Assembly: GCA_964453035.1 (NCBI GenBank)
Contig: CAYVOX010000074.1
Coordinates: 1-15,000, forward strand
Direction of reading: 5' to 3'
Length of the DNA stretch: 15,000 nt
Source of the DNA: CAYVOX01 sp964453035
Lineage (GTDB): Bacteria > Chloroflexota > Anaerolineae > Anaerolineales > Anaerolineaceae
Shown here one piece after another: positions 1 through 8,519 of this stretch. The notes under the pieces were generated by a model. It was not told the DNA's origin. It worked only from the letters and a program-made list of their open reading frames with translations, and searched no databases. Each line of letters starts with the position of its first letter. Within the stretch, counting starts at the first letter, position 1. Position numbers and translations under genes: made by a program.

Positions 1-704
1 TTCTTATCCGCCTCAGCGAACCCCTTACCCTTTTCCACCAGGGCTTTCAACGGCGCTTCAGCCAGGAAGTCAGGGTCAAACCAGGCCAGGTTGAACCACA
101 TCTGTAAATCGCGGAAATCCTGCTCGCTGAAAGAGGTAAGCGCACTGGTGATAGCCTTTTCATCGGAGCCGTTGCGCTTATCGAGCAATTCCTGGTAACG
201 GGGGAAGCGAGCGATAATCTTCTTGTAGTTGGCGTCAAAAAAGCGCTGCAGGATAAAGGTCTTATCCTCATCGGTGAGCTTATCGGCAGGCTTCTCTGCC
301 AGTACCCAATACAGGTCTTTAGCTCCAGCGGCATAATCATCCAGCTGGCGGATGAGCACCGGGGTGATATTGAAGGTCACCTTAACGCCGGGATATTTGG
401 CCACCACCGCCGCCATATCGTAGTAATCTTTGGTGGCATGCACACGCACCCAGGGACGGGTGTAAACCCCGTCTGCGTTCTTATAATACAACGGCTGGTG
501 CTGATGCCACACCAGGTTGACGTACAGCACATCCGCGGCAGCCGCCGCCGTGGCTGAAGGAACAACAGTCGGCGCCAGGGTGGGCTTTGGTGCCGTCGGC
601 GCGCTGGTGGGAACTGCTGTGGGCGCAGGTGTTGGCGTTCCACAGGCCGCCAAAATGAAAGCGGCAGCAGCCAGGATGCAAATGAGACGATAAAGTGGTT
701 TCAT
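1..704 (-). CDS. GH57 family glycoside hydrolase, lipoprotein (N-terminal 234 residues, truncated by window edge)
   Basis: The ATG at 704 follows a good ribosome binding site (GGAGG, spaced by AAAAGA). The reading frame is open to base 1, so only the first 234 residues are visible. Residues 1-21 form a lipoprotein signal with lipobox LAAC (Cys21). Residues 22-57 are a Thr/Pro/Ala tether. From about residue 60 the protein matches the start of the GH57 catalytic barrel: the HQHQP motif (residues 67-71, containing the family's first conserved HQP), then KDYYDMA (92-98) and a TFNITPVL segment. This resembles GH57 alpha-amylases and amylopullulanases. The GH57 nucleophile and acid/base lie beyond the window and cannot be checked. 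It is the last visible gene of the starch cluster, 24 bases after the GT-C/propeller gene. It is likely anchored outside the membrane and acts on alpha-glucan; the exact specificity cannot be told from this fragment. Confidence 0.86.
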   Translation of the reverse strand, partial: MKPLYRLICILAAAAFILAACGTPTPAPTAVPTSAPTAPKPTLAPTVVPSATAAAAADVLYVNLVWHQHQPLYYKNADGVYTRPWVRVHATKDYYDMAAVVAKYPGVKVTFNITPVLIRQLDDYAAGAKDLYWVLAEKPADKLTDEDKTFILQRFFDANYKKIIARFPRYQELLDKRNGSDEKAITSALTSFSEQDFRDLQMWFNLAWFDPDFLAEAPLKALVEKGKGFAEADK

Positions 705-728
705 TCTTTTCCTCCGTATAAACCAGGT

Positions 729-2870
729 TTACTTGCCAGATTGAAGCTCGTAGATGGACGCGCCATCCACTTTGGTGCCAATCCACAGGCGGTTTTCGGC
801 GTCGAAAGCCAGGGCGGCGGGTTCACCACCCGAATAGCCAGATGTTTTAAGCGAGTAAGAGCGCCAGTTTTCTCCATCGAAGGCAGCAATAAAGCCCCCG
901 GGCTCGCTGGAATAGGCCATGCCGAACCACATCTCCCCGCCTGGGCTTTGCTGGATGCGGGTAATCGCGTTGCCAGGAATACCTGAGTTGCTGGTGCGGT
1001 AAGTGATCCAGGTTTCGCCATCAGTTTTACTGACCCCATCTCCCAGGGTTGCCACCCATAAAACACCTTGCCGGTCAACAAACAGGTCAGAAACACCCAT
1101 CCAGCCAAAGCCGTACCGGCTCATATCAACCGTCTGCCATTTTTGAGGTGAAAGGAAGTAAGCACTCACCCCGTTTTGCGTGGCAAACCAGATAGCTTCA
1201 GGCTGAGTAGCAATGGAAAAAATTGGCCCGGCTGGCAGCCCTGAATTCTTTTCTGTGAGCGGCTGCCAGGATTGCCCTGCCAGCAGATGCGCAGCACCTT
1301 TGCGAGTACCCACCCATAACCCGCCGCTGCTGTCTTCTGTCAGAGCAAAAATCTCGTCACTTTCCAGCCCCAGGTCGACGGCGTGATAGGTTATCCAGTT
1401 ACCGTCCGGTGCCAGCATGCTCAGGCCAGCCTGCGTGCCAAACCACCACCTGCCAGAACGGTCAAGCAGCAGGCAGCGAACAACGGGGTGCGCCAGGCCG
1501 GAATTGGAGGGGTGAATTACTTTTGCCGCGCTGCCCCAGGGGGAGCGAACATCCGGTTTCCAGAATGCCACCCCCTGGTTGGTTGCCAGCGCCACCCATC
1601 CTTCAAGCGTCACGAGCAAGTCATTGACGGCATTACTGGGTAGCGGCGTGAATTCCGCCTGCATCTGGATCCATCCCCTGCGAGCCCGAGCCAAATCAAA
1701 CTCATACCACAGCTTTCCGATGAGCAGCAACACCACAAAAATCACGACGGCATAATAAAACAATTTTCCCGGCCTGGGGATGACCGTCTCACCGAAGTGC
1801 CAGTTGGATTCAAACCCGCGCACTTTATCCACAATCACCTTCACCCCACTGCTGGCTGCCAGGCAAATCGCCGGGATGAGCACCAGGGTGTATTGAGGCC
1901 ATTTGGTAGGCCAGAGCAGCAGGGTCAGGAAGGTGGTTGCCATCCAGACCAGGCTCCAGGGTCGCTGACGCGCTTCCCGCAACAGGCCAAAAAAGAGCAG
2001 GATAAATATCAATAGATCCGTGGTGGGAAAGAAAAAAACGTTGGCGTGCCAGGGAACGCGATCTGTAATCCAGTTGACAGCCTGGTACCACGGGTAGTTG
2101 GCGCGCAGCACGTCCGTCCCGGATGTGTAACCGGCGTGAAAGGTGAGCGATTGCCACAGCCGGTTGATGGGATCAGCCCACAGGGAAGGGTTAAAAGCCC
2201 AGAAAGCCAGCGCTGCCGCGAAAAGATAAAGAAACAGGTCCAGCCAGCGCGGTTTACGCCGCCAGAAGAAAATCATCAGCAGCGGAATGCCTGCCAGTAA
2301 GTAAAGATATTTACCCGCCCCCGCCGCGCCAATCGCAACCGCTGAAATCCAGAACCATCCGTTCCTGCCCTCAACGATGACGGCGCGGCGCAGGGAATAA
2401 ATTGCCAACAGAGATGCAAACAGGGGGATGGATTCCAGATACACCTCACTGGTGTACTTGATGACCATCGAATCGAGCGCCAGGAAGGCACCGGCTAACG
2501 GGTCAATCAGAGCGAGCACGAGCACCGCAAGTGTGCCAAAAACTACCGAAACCACCCGGTTAAAGGTGCGCTCGACGGTTGAACCAAACGTCGGTTCGTA
2601 CACCAGGTAGGGAATTGCATAAACCAGCTTAACCAGCGCGGGATGCTCACGGTTGCCCTCGTAATTAATCACCCCCTGCCAGTCTCCGGCCTTGATCAAA
2701 TTGGCATAAGCCTGGCCCGCGTTGAGGTAAACCGGCTCGTCGGCATCCAGAGGGAGCTGCCAGGCAGCCCACAGGCGCACCAACCCCGCCAGCAGCACAA
2801 CTGCCACAATCCACACCCAGTGGCGAGGAAACCTGGAAGAACGAGAGGGTGAGCGAAGGCCACTTTCCAT
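729..2870 (-). CDS. GT-C fold membrane glycosyltransferase (PMT/ArnT-like) fused to a C-terminal seven-repeat beta-propeller
   Basis: The 713-residue protein starts at ATG 2870, one base after the stop of the preceding amylase gene. The frame stays open upstream, but that extension only overlaps the amylase coding sequence. Residues 1-390 are a polytopic membrane part with about 11 hydrophobic segments (for example 19-38, 102-121, 186-203, 209-227, 284-298, 306-321, 369-387). The first large loop carries DADEP (42-46) and REHPALVKL (74-82), typical of GT-C enzymes of the PMT_2/ArnT type, which use polyprenyl-phosphate sugars. Residues 400-713 hold seven repeats of the two-component-regulator propeller type (core like LWVGT.kGa..l) at about 425, 475, 518, 560, 604, 647 and 695, enough for a complete seven-bladed propeller. 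An odd number of membrane segments with the N-terminus inside would place the propeller outside the cell. No strong ribosome binding site is visible, so coupling to the upstream gene is likely. Donor and acceptor are unknown. Confidence 0.8.
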   Translation of the reverse strand: MESGLRSPSRSSRFPRHWVWIVAVVLLAGLVRLWAAWQLPLDADEPVYLNAGQAYANLIKAGDWQGVINYEGNREHPALVKLVYAIPYLVYEPTFGSTVERTFNRVVSVVFGTLAVLVLALIDPLAGAFLALDSMVIKYTSEVYLESIPLFASLLAIYSLRRAVIVEGRNGWFWISAVAIGAAGAGKYLYLLAGIPLLMIFFWRRKPRWLDLFLYLFAAALAFWAFNPSLWADPINRLWQSLTFHAGYTSGTDVLRANYPWYQAVNWITDRVPWHANVFFFPTTDLLIFILLFFGLLREARQRPWSLVWMATTFLTLLLWPTKWPQYTLVLIPAICLAASSGVKVIVDKVRGFESNWHFGETVIPRPGKLFYYAVVIFVVLLLIGKLWYEFDLARARRGWIQMQAEFTPLPSNAVNDLLVTLEGWVALATNQGVAFWKPDVRSPWGSAAKVIHPSNSGLAHPVVRCLLLDRSGRWWFGTQAGLSMLAPDGNWITYHAVDLGLESDEIFALTEDSSGGLWVGTRKGAAHLLAGQSWQPLTEKNSGLPAGPIFSIATQPEAIWFATQNGVSAYFLSPQKWQTVDMSRYGFGWMGVSDLFVDRQGVLWVATLGDGVSKTDGETWITYRTSNSGIPGNAITRIQQSPGGEMWFGMAYSSEPGGFIAAFDGENWRSYSLKTSGYSGGEPAALAFDAENRLWIGTKVDGASIYELQSGK

Positions 2871-2871
2871 A

Positions 2872-4557
2872 TCAAGGGGTTTTTTTGAGCAGCAGAACCA
2901 GGCTGGTATTAGCAGGCAAGTCAGGCAGCGGTTGATAGCCAGAGACGGTGCCATCCTCCGGGATGGAAAGGGGCGCAAAGCTGCCCTCCCCCAGCAACGC
3001 TTCAACCGTGAAGTTGCCTTTCAAGCCCGTGAGGGTGAAATCAAGCGCGTAGTCGGATATCTCAGTTTTTTCCAGGTTAATGAGCACCACAACCGTCTCA
3101 TTTGCGGACTGGCGGACTGCCGCATAGATCGAATCGTTGTTTGGATCCACTTTAATATATTTGCCTATGCGCAAAGCGGCATGGCGGTTGCGCGCCTGGA
3201 TCAGCGCCCGGTAATGCGCAAGCAGCGAAGCCGGATCTTTATCTTGCACGGCTACATTTACAGTCTCGATGTTGTCATTGAGCGAGATCCACGGCGACCC
3301 CGTGGTGAAACCTGCTTTTTCCGTACTATCCCACTGCATCGGCGTGCGGATTTTTTCATCCGGCTTGATGCCGGTCATGCCGATTTCTTCACCATAGTAG
3401 ATGAAAGGCACCCCCGGCGAGGTGAGCAGCAATGTGGCGGCAGCTTTTGCCTTGTCAAAATCGCGCCCCAGTTGAGACATGATACGGTTGATGTCGTGAT
3501 TGGTCAGGAAGATAGCCACCTGCTGGTTTTCAAAGGTGGAAGTCTCCGAAGTGGTGATGCTGCGCAGCTTGCGCCCATCGCGGTTCATCACCCCGCTCAC
3601 CCAGGCAGAGGCTAAATCAAAATCAAAGGCCAGGTCCACCTCATCCCCTTTGATGTATTTAACCACCGCAAAGGATGAAGTCCAGACTTCAGCCACCACC
3701 ATAGCCTGGGGGTTTACGGATTTATAGAACGGGCGAAATTGCTTAAACCAGGCATGCGTTGAGGCGGTATCCGCCTGGTTTTCACCTTCCTCAATCAGGT
3801 GACGCGCGCCGTCCACCCTGAAACCGTCCACGCCCAGATCCAGCCAGAATCTGGCAACTTTTTTCACTTCCTCCACCACCTGGGGGTTATTGTGGTTAAG
3901 GTCTGGCATCTGATCCCAGAAAACCGCATAATAGTATCCCCCACCCAACGCGGGATACCACACCTTTTGCCCCCACGGACCCAGGTACTCGCCGGGAGCC
4001 TCGGCCCAAACATACCAATCACGCTTGTTCGAAGTGGGGTCTTTGGAGGCAATGAACCAGGGGTGCTCGCTGGAGGTATGGTTGATGACAAAGTCAATAT
4101 TGACGCGAATCCCGCGTTTATGTGCTTCACTCAGCAGGCGTTTGAACTCGTCCATTGTGCCGTATTCCGGGTTGACGTCATAATAATCCACGACATCATA
4201 CCCGTGATACGAAGGCGAAGGATGGATGGGCATCAACCACAGGCCGGTGATGCCCAGGTCAGTGGTGGTTTGCGGATTACCGTCATTGAGATAATCCAGT
4301 TTAGCGGTGATGCCGTTAAAATCGCCAATGCCATCTCCATTGCTGTCATAAAAGCTGCGCACAAAGATCTCGTAATAAACCGAATCATTCCACCACGGAA
4401 AGCCCTCAGTCCCCCGGGGAAAAAGTGACGGTTTGGCTGTAGGCGTGGCAGGCACCTGCGTGGGCGCTGCAGTAGGCGCGGAACAGGCAGTTATCACCAG
4501 GATTAAGCAAAGGCTGGCCCACATCAGGCGCAGCTTGAAGTCAGCAAGGGTTATCAC
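2872..4557 (-). CDS. GH13 alpha-amylase, surface lipoprotein (GH13_36-like)
   Basis: The preferred start is GTG 4557, because AAGGAGAG lies just upstream; the frame is open further upstream but would overlap the preceding gene. ATG 4524 is possible but has no ribosome binding site. From GTG the protein is 561 residues: a signal peptide with lipobox ITAC (Cys25), a short Thr/Pro/Ala tether, then a full GH13 catalytic domain. Visible GH13 regions are DFVINH (155-160), GFRVDGARH (245-253, nucleophile Asp249), VVAEVW (287-292, acid/base Glu290) and TNHD (352-355). NGDGIGD (73-79) is the usual calcium-loop type sequence. MPDLN (217-221) is the fifth conserved region characteristic of subfamily GH13_36, which includes the Thermotoga lipoprotein alpha-amylase AmyA. 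A beta-sandwich domain C follows. It probably cuts starch or maltodextrin at the outer surface and feeds the transporter encoded upstream. All catalytic residues are intact. Confidence 0.9.
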   Translation of the reverse strand: MITLADFKLRLMWASLCLILVITACSAPTAAPTQVPATPTAKPSLFPRGTEGFPWWNDSVYYEIFVRSFYDSNGDGIGDFNGITAKLDYLNDGNPQTTTDLGITGLWLMPIHPSPSYHGYDVVDYYDVNPEYGTMDEFKRLLSEAHKRGIRVNIDFVINHTSSEHPWFIASKDPTSNKRDWYVWAEAPGEYLGPWGQKVWYPALGGGYYYAVFWDQMPDLNHNNPQVVEEVKKVARFWLDLGVDGFRVDGARHLIEEGENQADTASTHAWFKQFRPFYKSVNPQAMVVAEVWTSSFAVVKYIKGDEVDLAFDFDLASAWVSGVMNRDGRKLRSITTSETSTFENQQVAIFLTNHDINRIMSQLGRDFDKAKAAATLLLTSPGVPFIYYGEEIGMTGIKPDEKIRTPMQWDSTEKAGFTTGSPWISLNDNIETVNVAVQDKDPASLLAHYRALIQARNRHAALRIGKYIKVDPNNDSIYAAVRQSANETVVVLINLEKTEISDYALDFTLTGLKGNFTVEALLGEGSFAPLSIPEDGTVSGYQPLPDLPANTSLVLLLKKTP

Positions 4558-4595
4558 TGGTCTCTCCTTGGAAAATGGGCGCAAAAATAGCGCGT

Positions 4596-6371
4596 TCAGC
4601 GTATCAAGACACCGGAAAAGGGCGGCAGATCCAGGCAAACCTGGTTCGGTAGCAATTCCATCTTGCAAGCGCTATCCGTTGCCAGTAGAAGATGGTTACA
4701 GTCAACCGCCAGTTGCAGGGATTGGCTCTCAGCAGAAAGATTGAGCGCGACAATGCAGCGCTCCTCAGGTAAGGCGCGGGCATACACCAGAGTATCTCGC
4801 CCGGCCTGCACAACAGCAAATTCGCCGCGTATAAGGCAGGCATGATGCTGGCGCTGCGCCGTTAAACACCGGTAAAATACCGCAAGTTCCACATCTTGCG
4901 CTTCAGGCTCCCAGGGCATGGGCAAACGAGCTTCCTCCGGTTTGCCAAAGTCATCCTGGCGCACATCGCGCTCCTGTGAAAGGCCCACCTCGGTGCCGTA
5001 ATACACCACCGGCGGCCCCGAAAGGGTGAACTGGCACAGCGCAGCTAACCGCAGCCGGCGCTTATCCCCCCCGGCAGCCCACAGGAAGCGGTTCATATCG
5101 TGGTTATCAATAAATGAGAGACGCGAAAAATCCTCCGGGAAGTAGGCTTCGTGCCGTTCCAGAAAGCCTGCCAGTTGCGCGCCGTCCCAGTTTCCAAACG
5201 CTGTCGCCTGGCGCAGGGCTTCGAGCAGCATAAAATCGAGGCTGCCGTCAATTTGCCCGGCAAACCCAAGTTGCACATCTGAAGGATCCACAATCTCGCC
5301 GAATGTCCAGCAATCGGGCTTTACAGAGCGTGAAACGCGCCGGAAGTCTGCCCAGAAATCAGGCACGGGACCGATGGCGTAATCCAGCCGGTAACCGTCT
5401 GCACCAAATTCCAGCCAGTAGCGCACCGCATCCAGCATGTATTGCCGTGCAGCGGGGTTGCGCAGGTTTACCTGGGGCAGCTCTTTGACGCCAAAGAAAG
5501 CCTCGTAGTCGTCCGGCCAGTGGTAAAAGGTGTACCAATCACGGAAGGGACTATCGGGAACGGTCAACGCCTGCTGGAAGGTAGGGTGCAGGTTGGACCA
5601 GTGGTTGGGCACAAAATCCAGCAACACGCGCATGCCGCGCTGGTGAGCATCATCCAGCAGGTGCCGAAGATCCGCTTTGCTGCCCAATCTCGGCTCAACT
5701 TCGAACAGGTCGGAGGCATCATAGCCATGGTGGGAGGGGCTGGGAAAGATGGGACTGAGCCAGAGGGTATTGAAGCCCATGTCCTGGATATAATCCAGCT
5801 TTTCGGTGACCCCTGCAATCCGCCCGCCGTAAAAGCCCAGCAAATTATCGGGCTTTTTCCAGCCTGACCCTGCCCCCGGGTTGAAGCGGTCCACAAAGAT
5901 GTGATAAACCCGTGCATGTCGTGTCCATTCGGGCAGCGGATCGTCATCAACAAAAAACGCATGCAGCGCACCACCATCTGCAAACACCTCGCCCGCGCCG
6001 TAAACCTCCAGGCTCAGGCGGTAACGCACCACGGTTTTGGCCGAAAATCCGGGCAAATCGACTGTAAAGCGAGCCAGGTAGCCCCAAAGTTCCACATCCC
6101 ACAGGGTGGATTCGAGCTGTAGAGGCAGCACGCTGCCGTTTTGCGCTTTTCCACCCGCCCCCACCGGTTCGCTGCCGTCCTCTGTCCAATACACCCAGGC
6201 GCACCGGCCCGCAAAGCGCGGTCCGGCTATGAGGGTCAATCGCACCGGCTGAGAGGGACGCGGGTCGCGCGGTTGGCGGTTAAATTGATGCACCACGCCA
6301 GACCGCAGAGACTGCGATCTGGCGCGGCGAAGTTCTTCGGTTGCCAGTGTGCCAAAGATAAAATCGTTCAT
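4596..6371 (-). CDS. Cytoplasmic GH13 alpha-glucosidase/neopullulanase-type enzyme
   Basis: This 591-residue protein has no signal peptide. Its ATG at 6371 overlaps the stop of the malG-like gene by one base (TAATG), so the two are probably translationally coupled. Residues 40-140 form an N-terminal beta domain, as in cyclomaltodextrinases and neopullulanases; a YWTEDGSEP stretch (61-69) also recalls chitobiase-type Ig-like domains. The GH13 barrel begins near 153 (VYHIFVDRF). Conserved regions are DFVPNH (252-257), GYRLD (326-330, nucleophile Asp330), FGEI (357-360, acid/base Glu359) and IDNHD (421-425), all intact. LPQVN at 298-302 occupies the fifth-region position. It most likely hydrolyses imported maltodextrins to glucose and maltose in the cytoplasm, which fits its place directly after the permease genes. 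Specificity (alpha-1,4, alpha-1,6 or cyclodextrin) is not decided by these motifs. Confidence 0.88.
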   Translation of the reverse strand: MNDFIFGTLATEELRRARSQSLRSGVVHQFNRQPRDPRPSQPVRLTLIAGPRFAGRCAWVYWTEDGSEPVGAGGKAQNGSVLPLQLESTLWDVELWGYLARFTVDLPGFSAKTVVRYRLSLEVYGAGEVFADGGALHAFFVDDDPLPEWTRHARVYHIFVDRFNPGAGSGWKKPDNLLGFYGGRIAGVTEKLDYIQDMGFNTLWLSPIFPSPSHHGYDASDLFEVEPRLGSKADLRHLLDDAHQRGMRVLLDFVPNHWSNLHPTFQQALTVPDSPFRDWYTFYHWPDDYEAFFGVKELPQVNLRNPAARQYMLDAVRYWLEFGADGYRLDYAIGPVPDFWADFRRVSRSVKPDCWTFGEIVDPSDVQLGFAGQIDGSLDFMLLEALRQATAFGNWDGAQLAGFLERHEAYFPEDFSRLSFIDNHDMNRFLWAAGGDKRRLRLAALCQFTLSGPPVVYYGTEVGLSQERDVRQDDFGKPEEARLPMPWEPEAQDVELAVFYRCLTAQRQHHACLIRGEFAVVQAGRDTLVYARALPEERCIVALNLSAESQSLQLAVDCNHLLLATDSACKMELLPNQVCLDLPPFSGVLIR

Positions 6372-7213
6372 TACCCTTTAACACCACCAGCCATGAGACC
6401 CGATTCGAAATATTTCTGCACGTAAAGGAACACCAGCAAGGTCGGGATAATCACGATCACAGCGCCTGCGGCAAAGTATCCCCAGGGCGTGCTCTGGCTG
6501 CCCGCCATGGCATACAGGGCAGGCACAGCCAGCTTCATGCTATCCGGTGCGGGCACCAGCACGGAGGCGAAGACAAAGTCGCCCCAGCCGCTCAGGAAGG
6601 CCAGCAGCGCCGTCACCGCCAGCGCCGGACGCACCATCGGTAGCGCCACCAGCAGGAAGGCCTGTACCGGTCCGCAGCCGTCAATGCGCGCAGCTTCTTC
6701 CAGGTCAATTGGGATGGAGTCGAAGTAGCCTTTCAGGTTCCAGGTACAGAACACCAGCGAGCCGGTGGTGTAAGCCAGGATCAGACCCAGGTGCTTGCCG
6801 TACAGGCCAATCGCGGTCAACACCTGGGCAATCGCCACCAGAGAGAGCAGGCCCGGGAAGGTGGAAAGCGCCAACAGGAAGACCAGGATAAATTCGCGCC
6901 CTTTGAACTTGAACCGCGAAAGCGCAAAGGCCGCCGAGGTGGTCACCAGCAGCGAAGCCACGGTGGTCACCAGGGCGACGTACAGGCTGTTACCTAACCA
7001 GGTCAGGAAGGGTTTATCAAACAGCATAGCCCGGTAGTTTTCAAAGGTCCATTCCACCGGGAAGAACATGCCCGCCACATTGAGGGTGTATAAGCGCTCG
7101 CCCAACCGGCCAGAGGCCAGGATGGCAAACCACACCGGGTAGAGGGCAAAGATGGTCGCAGCGACCAGGATGACATATTGGACAACTCGGACAAGGGGTG
7201 GAGTTTTTCTCAT
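6371..7213 (-). CDS. malG: Maltodextrin ABC transporter permease, MalG type
   Basis: This 280-residue membrane protein belongs to the binding-protein-dependent transport permease family (BPD_transp_1). It has an N-terminal membrane segment (about 9-30), an extracytoplasmic loop, and five further hydrophobic segments. The cytoplasmic EAA loop is clear at about 172-192 (EEAARIDGCG followed by a LPMVRPAL-type end); it docks the ATPase subunit. The length is normal for MalG-type subunits of the CUT1 group. ATG 7213 is preceded by GAGGAGGG at good spacing. It lies 11 bases after the malF-like gene and overlaps the next GH13 gene by one base. The maltodextrin assignment rests on the neighbouring alpha-glucan hydrolases, not on the permease sequence itself. 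Confidence 0.88.
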   Translation of the reverse strand: MRKTPPLVRVVQYVILVAATIFALYPVWFAILASGRLGERLYTLNVAGMFFPVEWTFENYRAMLFDKPFLTWLGNSLYVALVTTVASLLVTTSAAFALSRFKFKGREFILVFLLALSTFPGLLSLVAIAQVLTAIGLYGKHLGLILAYTTGSLVFCTWNLKGYFDSIPIDLEEAARIDGCGPVQAFLLVALPMVRPALAVTALLAFLSGWGDFVFASVLVPAPDSMKLAVPALYAMAGSQSTPWGYFAAGAVIVIIPTLLVFLYVQKYFESGLMAGGVKG

Positions 7214-7224
7214 GTCAGCCCTCC

Positions 7225-8445
7225 TCAGGACTCATAAGCGGACTTGGTCATCTTGGTCAGGCGCAGGCTGTAGAGCGTGGCCGCGAAGAGCATGATGAAG
7301 ATGATGACCGCAAAAGCCGTCGCCAGGCCGTAATTCTGGGTGCGGAAAATCAACTTGTAGGCGTAAATCATCACAAAGTCCGTCGCGCCCGGTTTACCCG
7401 CATCCACCAGAGGACCGCCAGCGGTGATACCATAAGCTGTACCGAACATCTGGAAGGCACTGATGGATGTCAGCACAATCGCCGGAATGACCGCCACCCG
7501 AATCAAGGGCAGGGTGATCGAAGTGAGCTGCTTCCACCAGCCGGCGCCGTCCACTTCAGCCGCTTCGTAGGTCTCACCTGGGATAGACTGCAGCGCGCCC
7601 AGAATGGAAACCATGAAGAAACCGTAGGAGAAGTAGACATCCGCCAGTACCACCACGCCAAAAGCGCTGGTCGGGTCGTTGAGCCAAACCGGGCCGGTGA
7701 TTCCCAACAGGGTCAGTAACTGGTTGATGACACCCTGTTCGCGGAAGATGAACTGCCAGATCAGGGCGATCAGGATGGCAACGGAAGAGGCTGCCCACGG
7801 CACAAAGAGAGCCACCCGGAAAAAGGTTTTTCCGGGCAGGTTTTTGCTGTTCAAAATCAGGGCCAGCACCAATCCCAGCAGGAAGCTGAGCGGTACGCGC
7901 ACCACAACAAACAAAACCGTGCGCATAATGACCACCAGGAAATCACCGGTCTCCATCAGGGTATCTACCGCGCCGCTGAATCCCAGGATCAACGCAAGGA
8001 TTATGACCCCGGCGACGCCTCCCAGCCACACGAGGATACTGGGCACCTCGCGCGTTAGCCCCTGCCCCAGGCGTTTATCCAGGATGCCGGCAACCACCAG
8101 AGGCACAATACACAGAATAATCTTAAAAAGCGCGAACAACGACTCGCCGTTGAACAACGTGCCGAGCAGAGTTTCGTAGTTCTTGTAAACCGGGTCAACC
8201 GGCCGGTATGGTGAACCAATCCCAACCGGAGCTCTATCTTTAAAAACAGGCCAGCACATCGGATCCAGCAATCCGGTCAAAGCAATTTCACAATCCGGGT
8301 TGGGACGATTGCTGTTGCGGTTGGTGAAAGAAATATAGGTGTTGAACAGAATGGGGTAAACGTTGAAAACCAGTAATCCGAGGATTGTGGGTAACAAAAA
8401 CAGGAAAACCGTAAGCATTGTGCGGCGACCTGACCAACCGACCAT
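7225..8445 (-). CDS. malF: Maltodextrin ABC transporter permease, MalF type (extended N-terminal half)
   Basis: This 406-residue permease starts at ATG 8445 behind a GGAGGG ribosome binding site. The C-terminal half (about 175-400) is a standard permease core with the EAA loop at 293-315 (YEAAEVDGAG then ITLPLI). It is about 100 residues longer than common CUT1 permeases but shorter than the 514-residue E. coli MalF. The extra part lies between the first membrane segment (10-38) and the core. It contains a loop of about 60 residues, then two added hydrophobic segments (about 104-120 and 135-157). The loop holds two cysteines, Cys52 and Cys64, which would be extracytoplasmic if the N-terminus is inside. 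It pairs with the MalG-type subunit and the binding lipoprotein. No ATPase gene is present in the window. Confidence 0.88.
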   Translation of the reverse strand: MVGWSGRRTMLTVFLFLLPTILGLLVFNVYPILFNTYISFTNRNSNRPNPDCEIALTGLLDPMCWPVFKDRAPVGIGSPYRPVDPVYKNYETLLGTLFNGESLFALFKIILCIVPLVVAGILDKRLGQGLTREVPSILVWLGGVAGVIILALILGFSGAVDTLMETGDFLVVIMRTVLFVVVRVPLSFLLGLVLALILNSKNLPGKTFFRVALFVPWAASSVAILIALIWQFIFREQGVINQLLTLLGITGPVWLNDPTSAFGVVVLADVYFSYGFFMVSILGALQSIPGETYEAAEVDGAGWWKQLTSITLPLIRVAVIPAIVLTSISAFQMFGTAYGITAGGPLVDAGKPGATDFVMIYAYKLIFRTQNYGLATAFAVIIFIMLFAATLYSLRLTKMTKSAYES

Positions 8446-8469
8446 AACGCACCCTCCTCTCTTAAGTTG

Positions 8470-8503
8470 AAAAAAGTGGGGAGAGCCTTGAGCGACTCTC
8501 CCT
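8470..8503 (-). terminator. Intercistronic Rho-independent terminator/attenuator between malE and malF
   Basis: On the minus strand a perfect 7-bp stem, GGGAGAG (8502-8496) with CTCTCCC (8485-8479), encloses a 10-base loop and is followed by CAC and six T residues (8475-8470). It starts 17 bases after the end of the binding-protein gene and ends 24 bases before the malF-like start. A partial terminator or mRNA-stabilising hairpin here would give more binding protein than permease, as is common in sugar ABC operons. Its efficiency cannot be judged by eye. Confidence 0.75.
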
Positions 8504-8519
8504 ACCGGGTTACATCAGA

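Noticed and set aside
2871..3005. A 45-residue N-terminal extension of the GT-C/propeller protein
   Set aside because: It lies entirely within the coding sequence of the preceding amylase, has no signal-like character, and the ATG at 2870 sits immediately after that gene's stop.
2932..4428. Plus-strand open frames of 209-227 codons opposite the GH13 lipoprotein gene
   Set aside because: They are antisense to a gene with all catalytic motifs intact and show no domain or start signal of their own.
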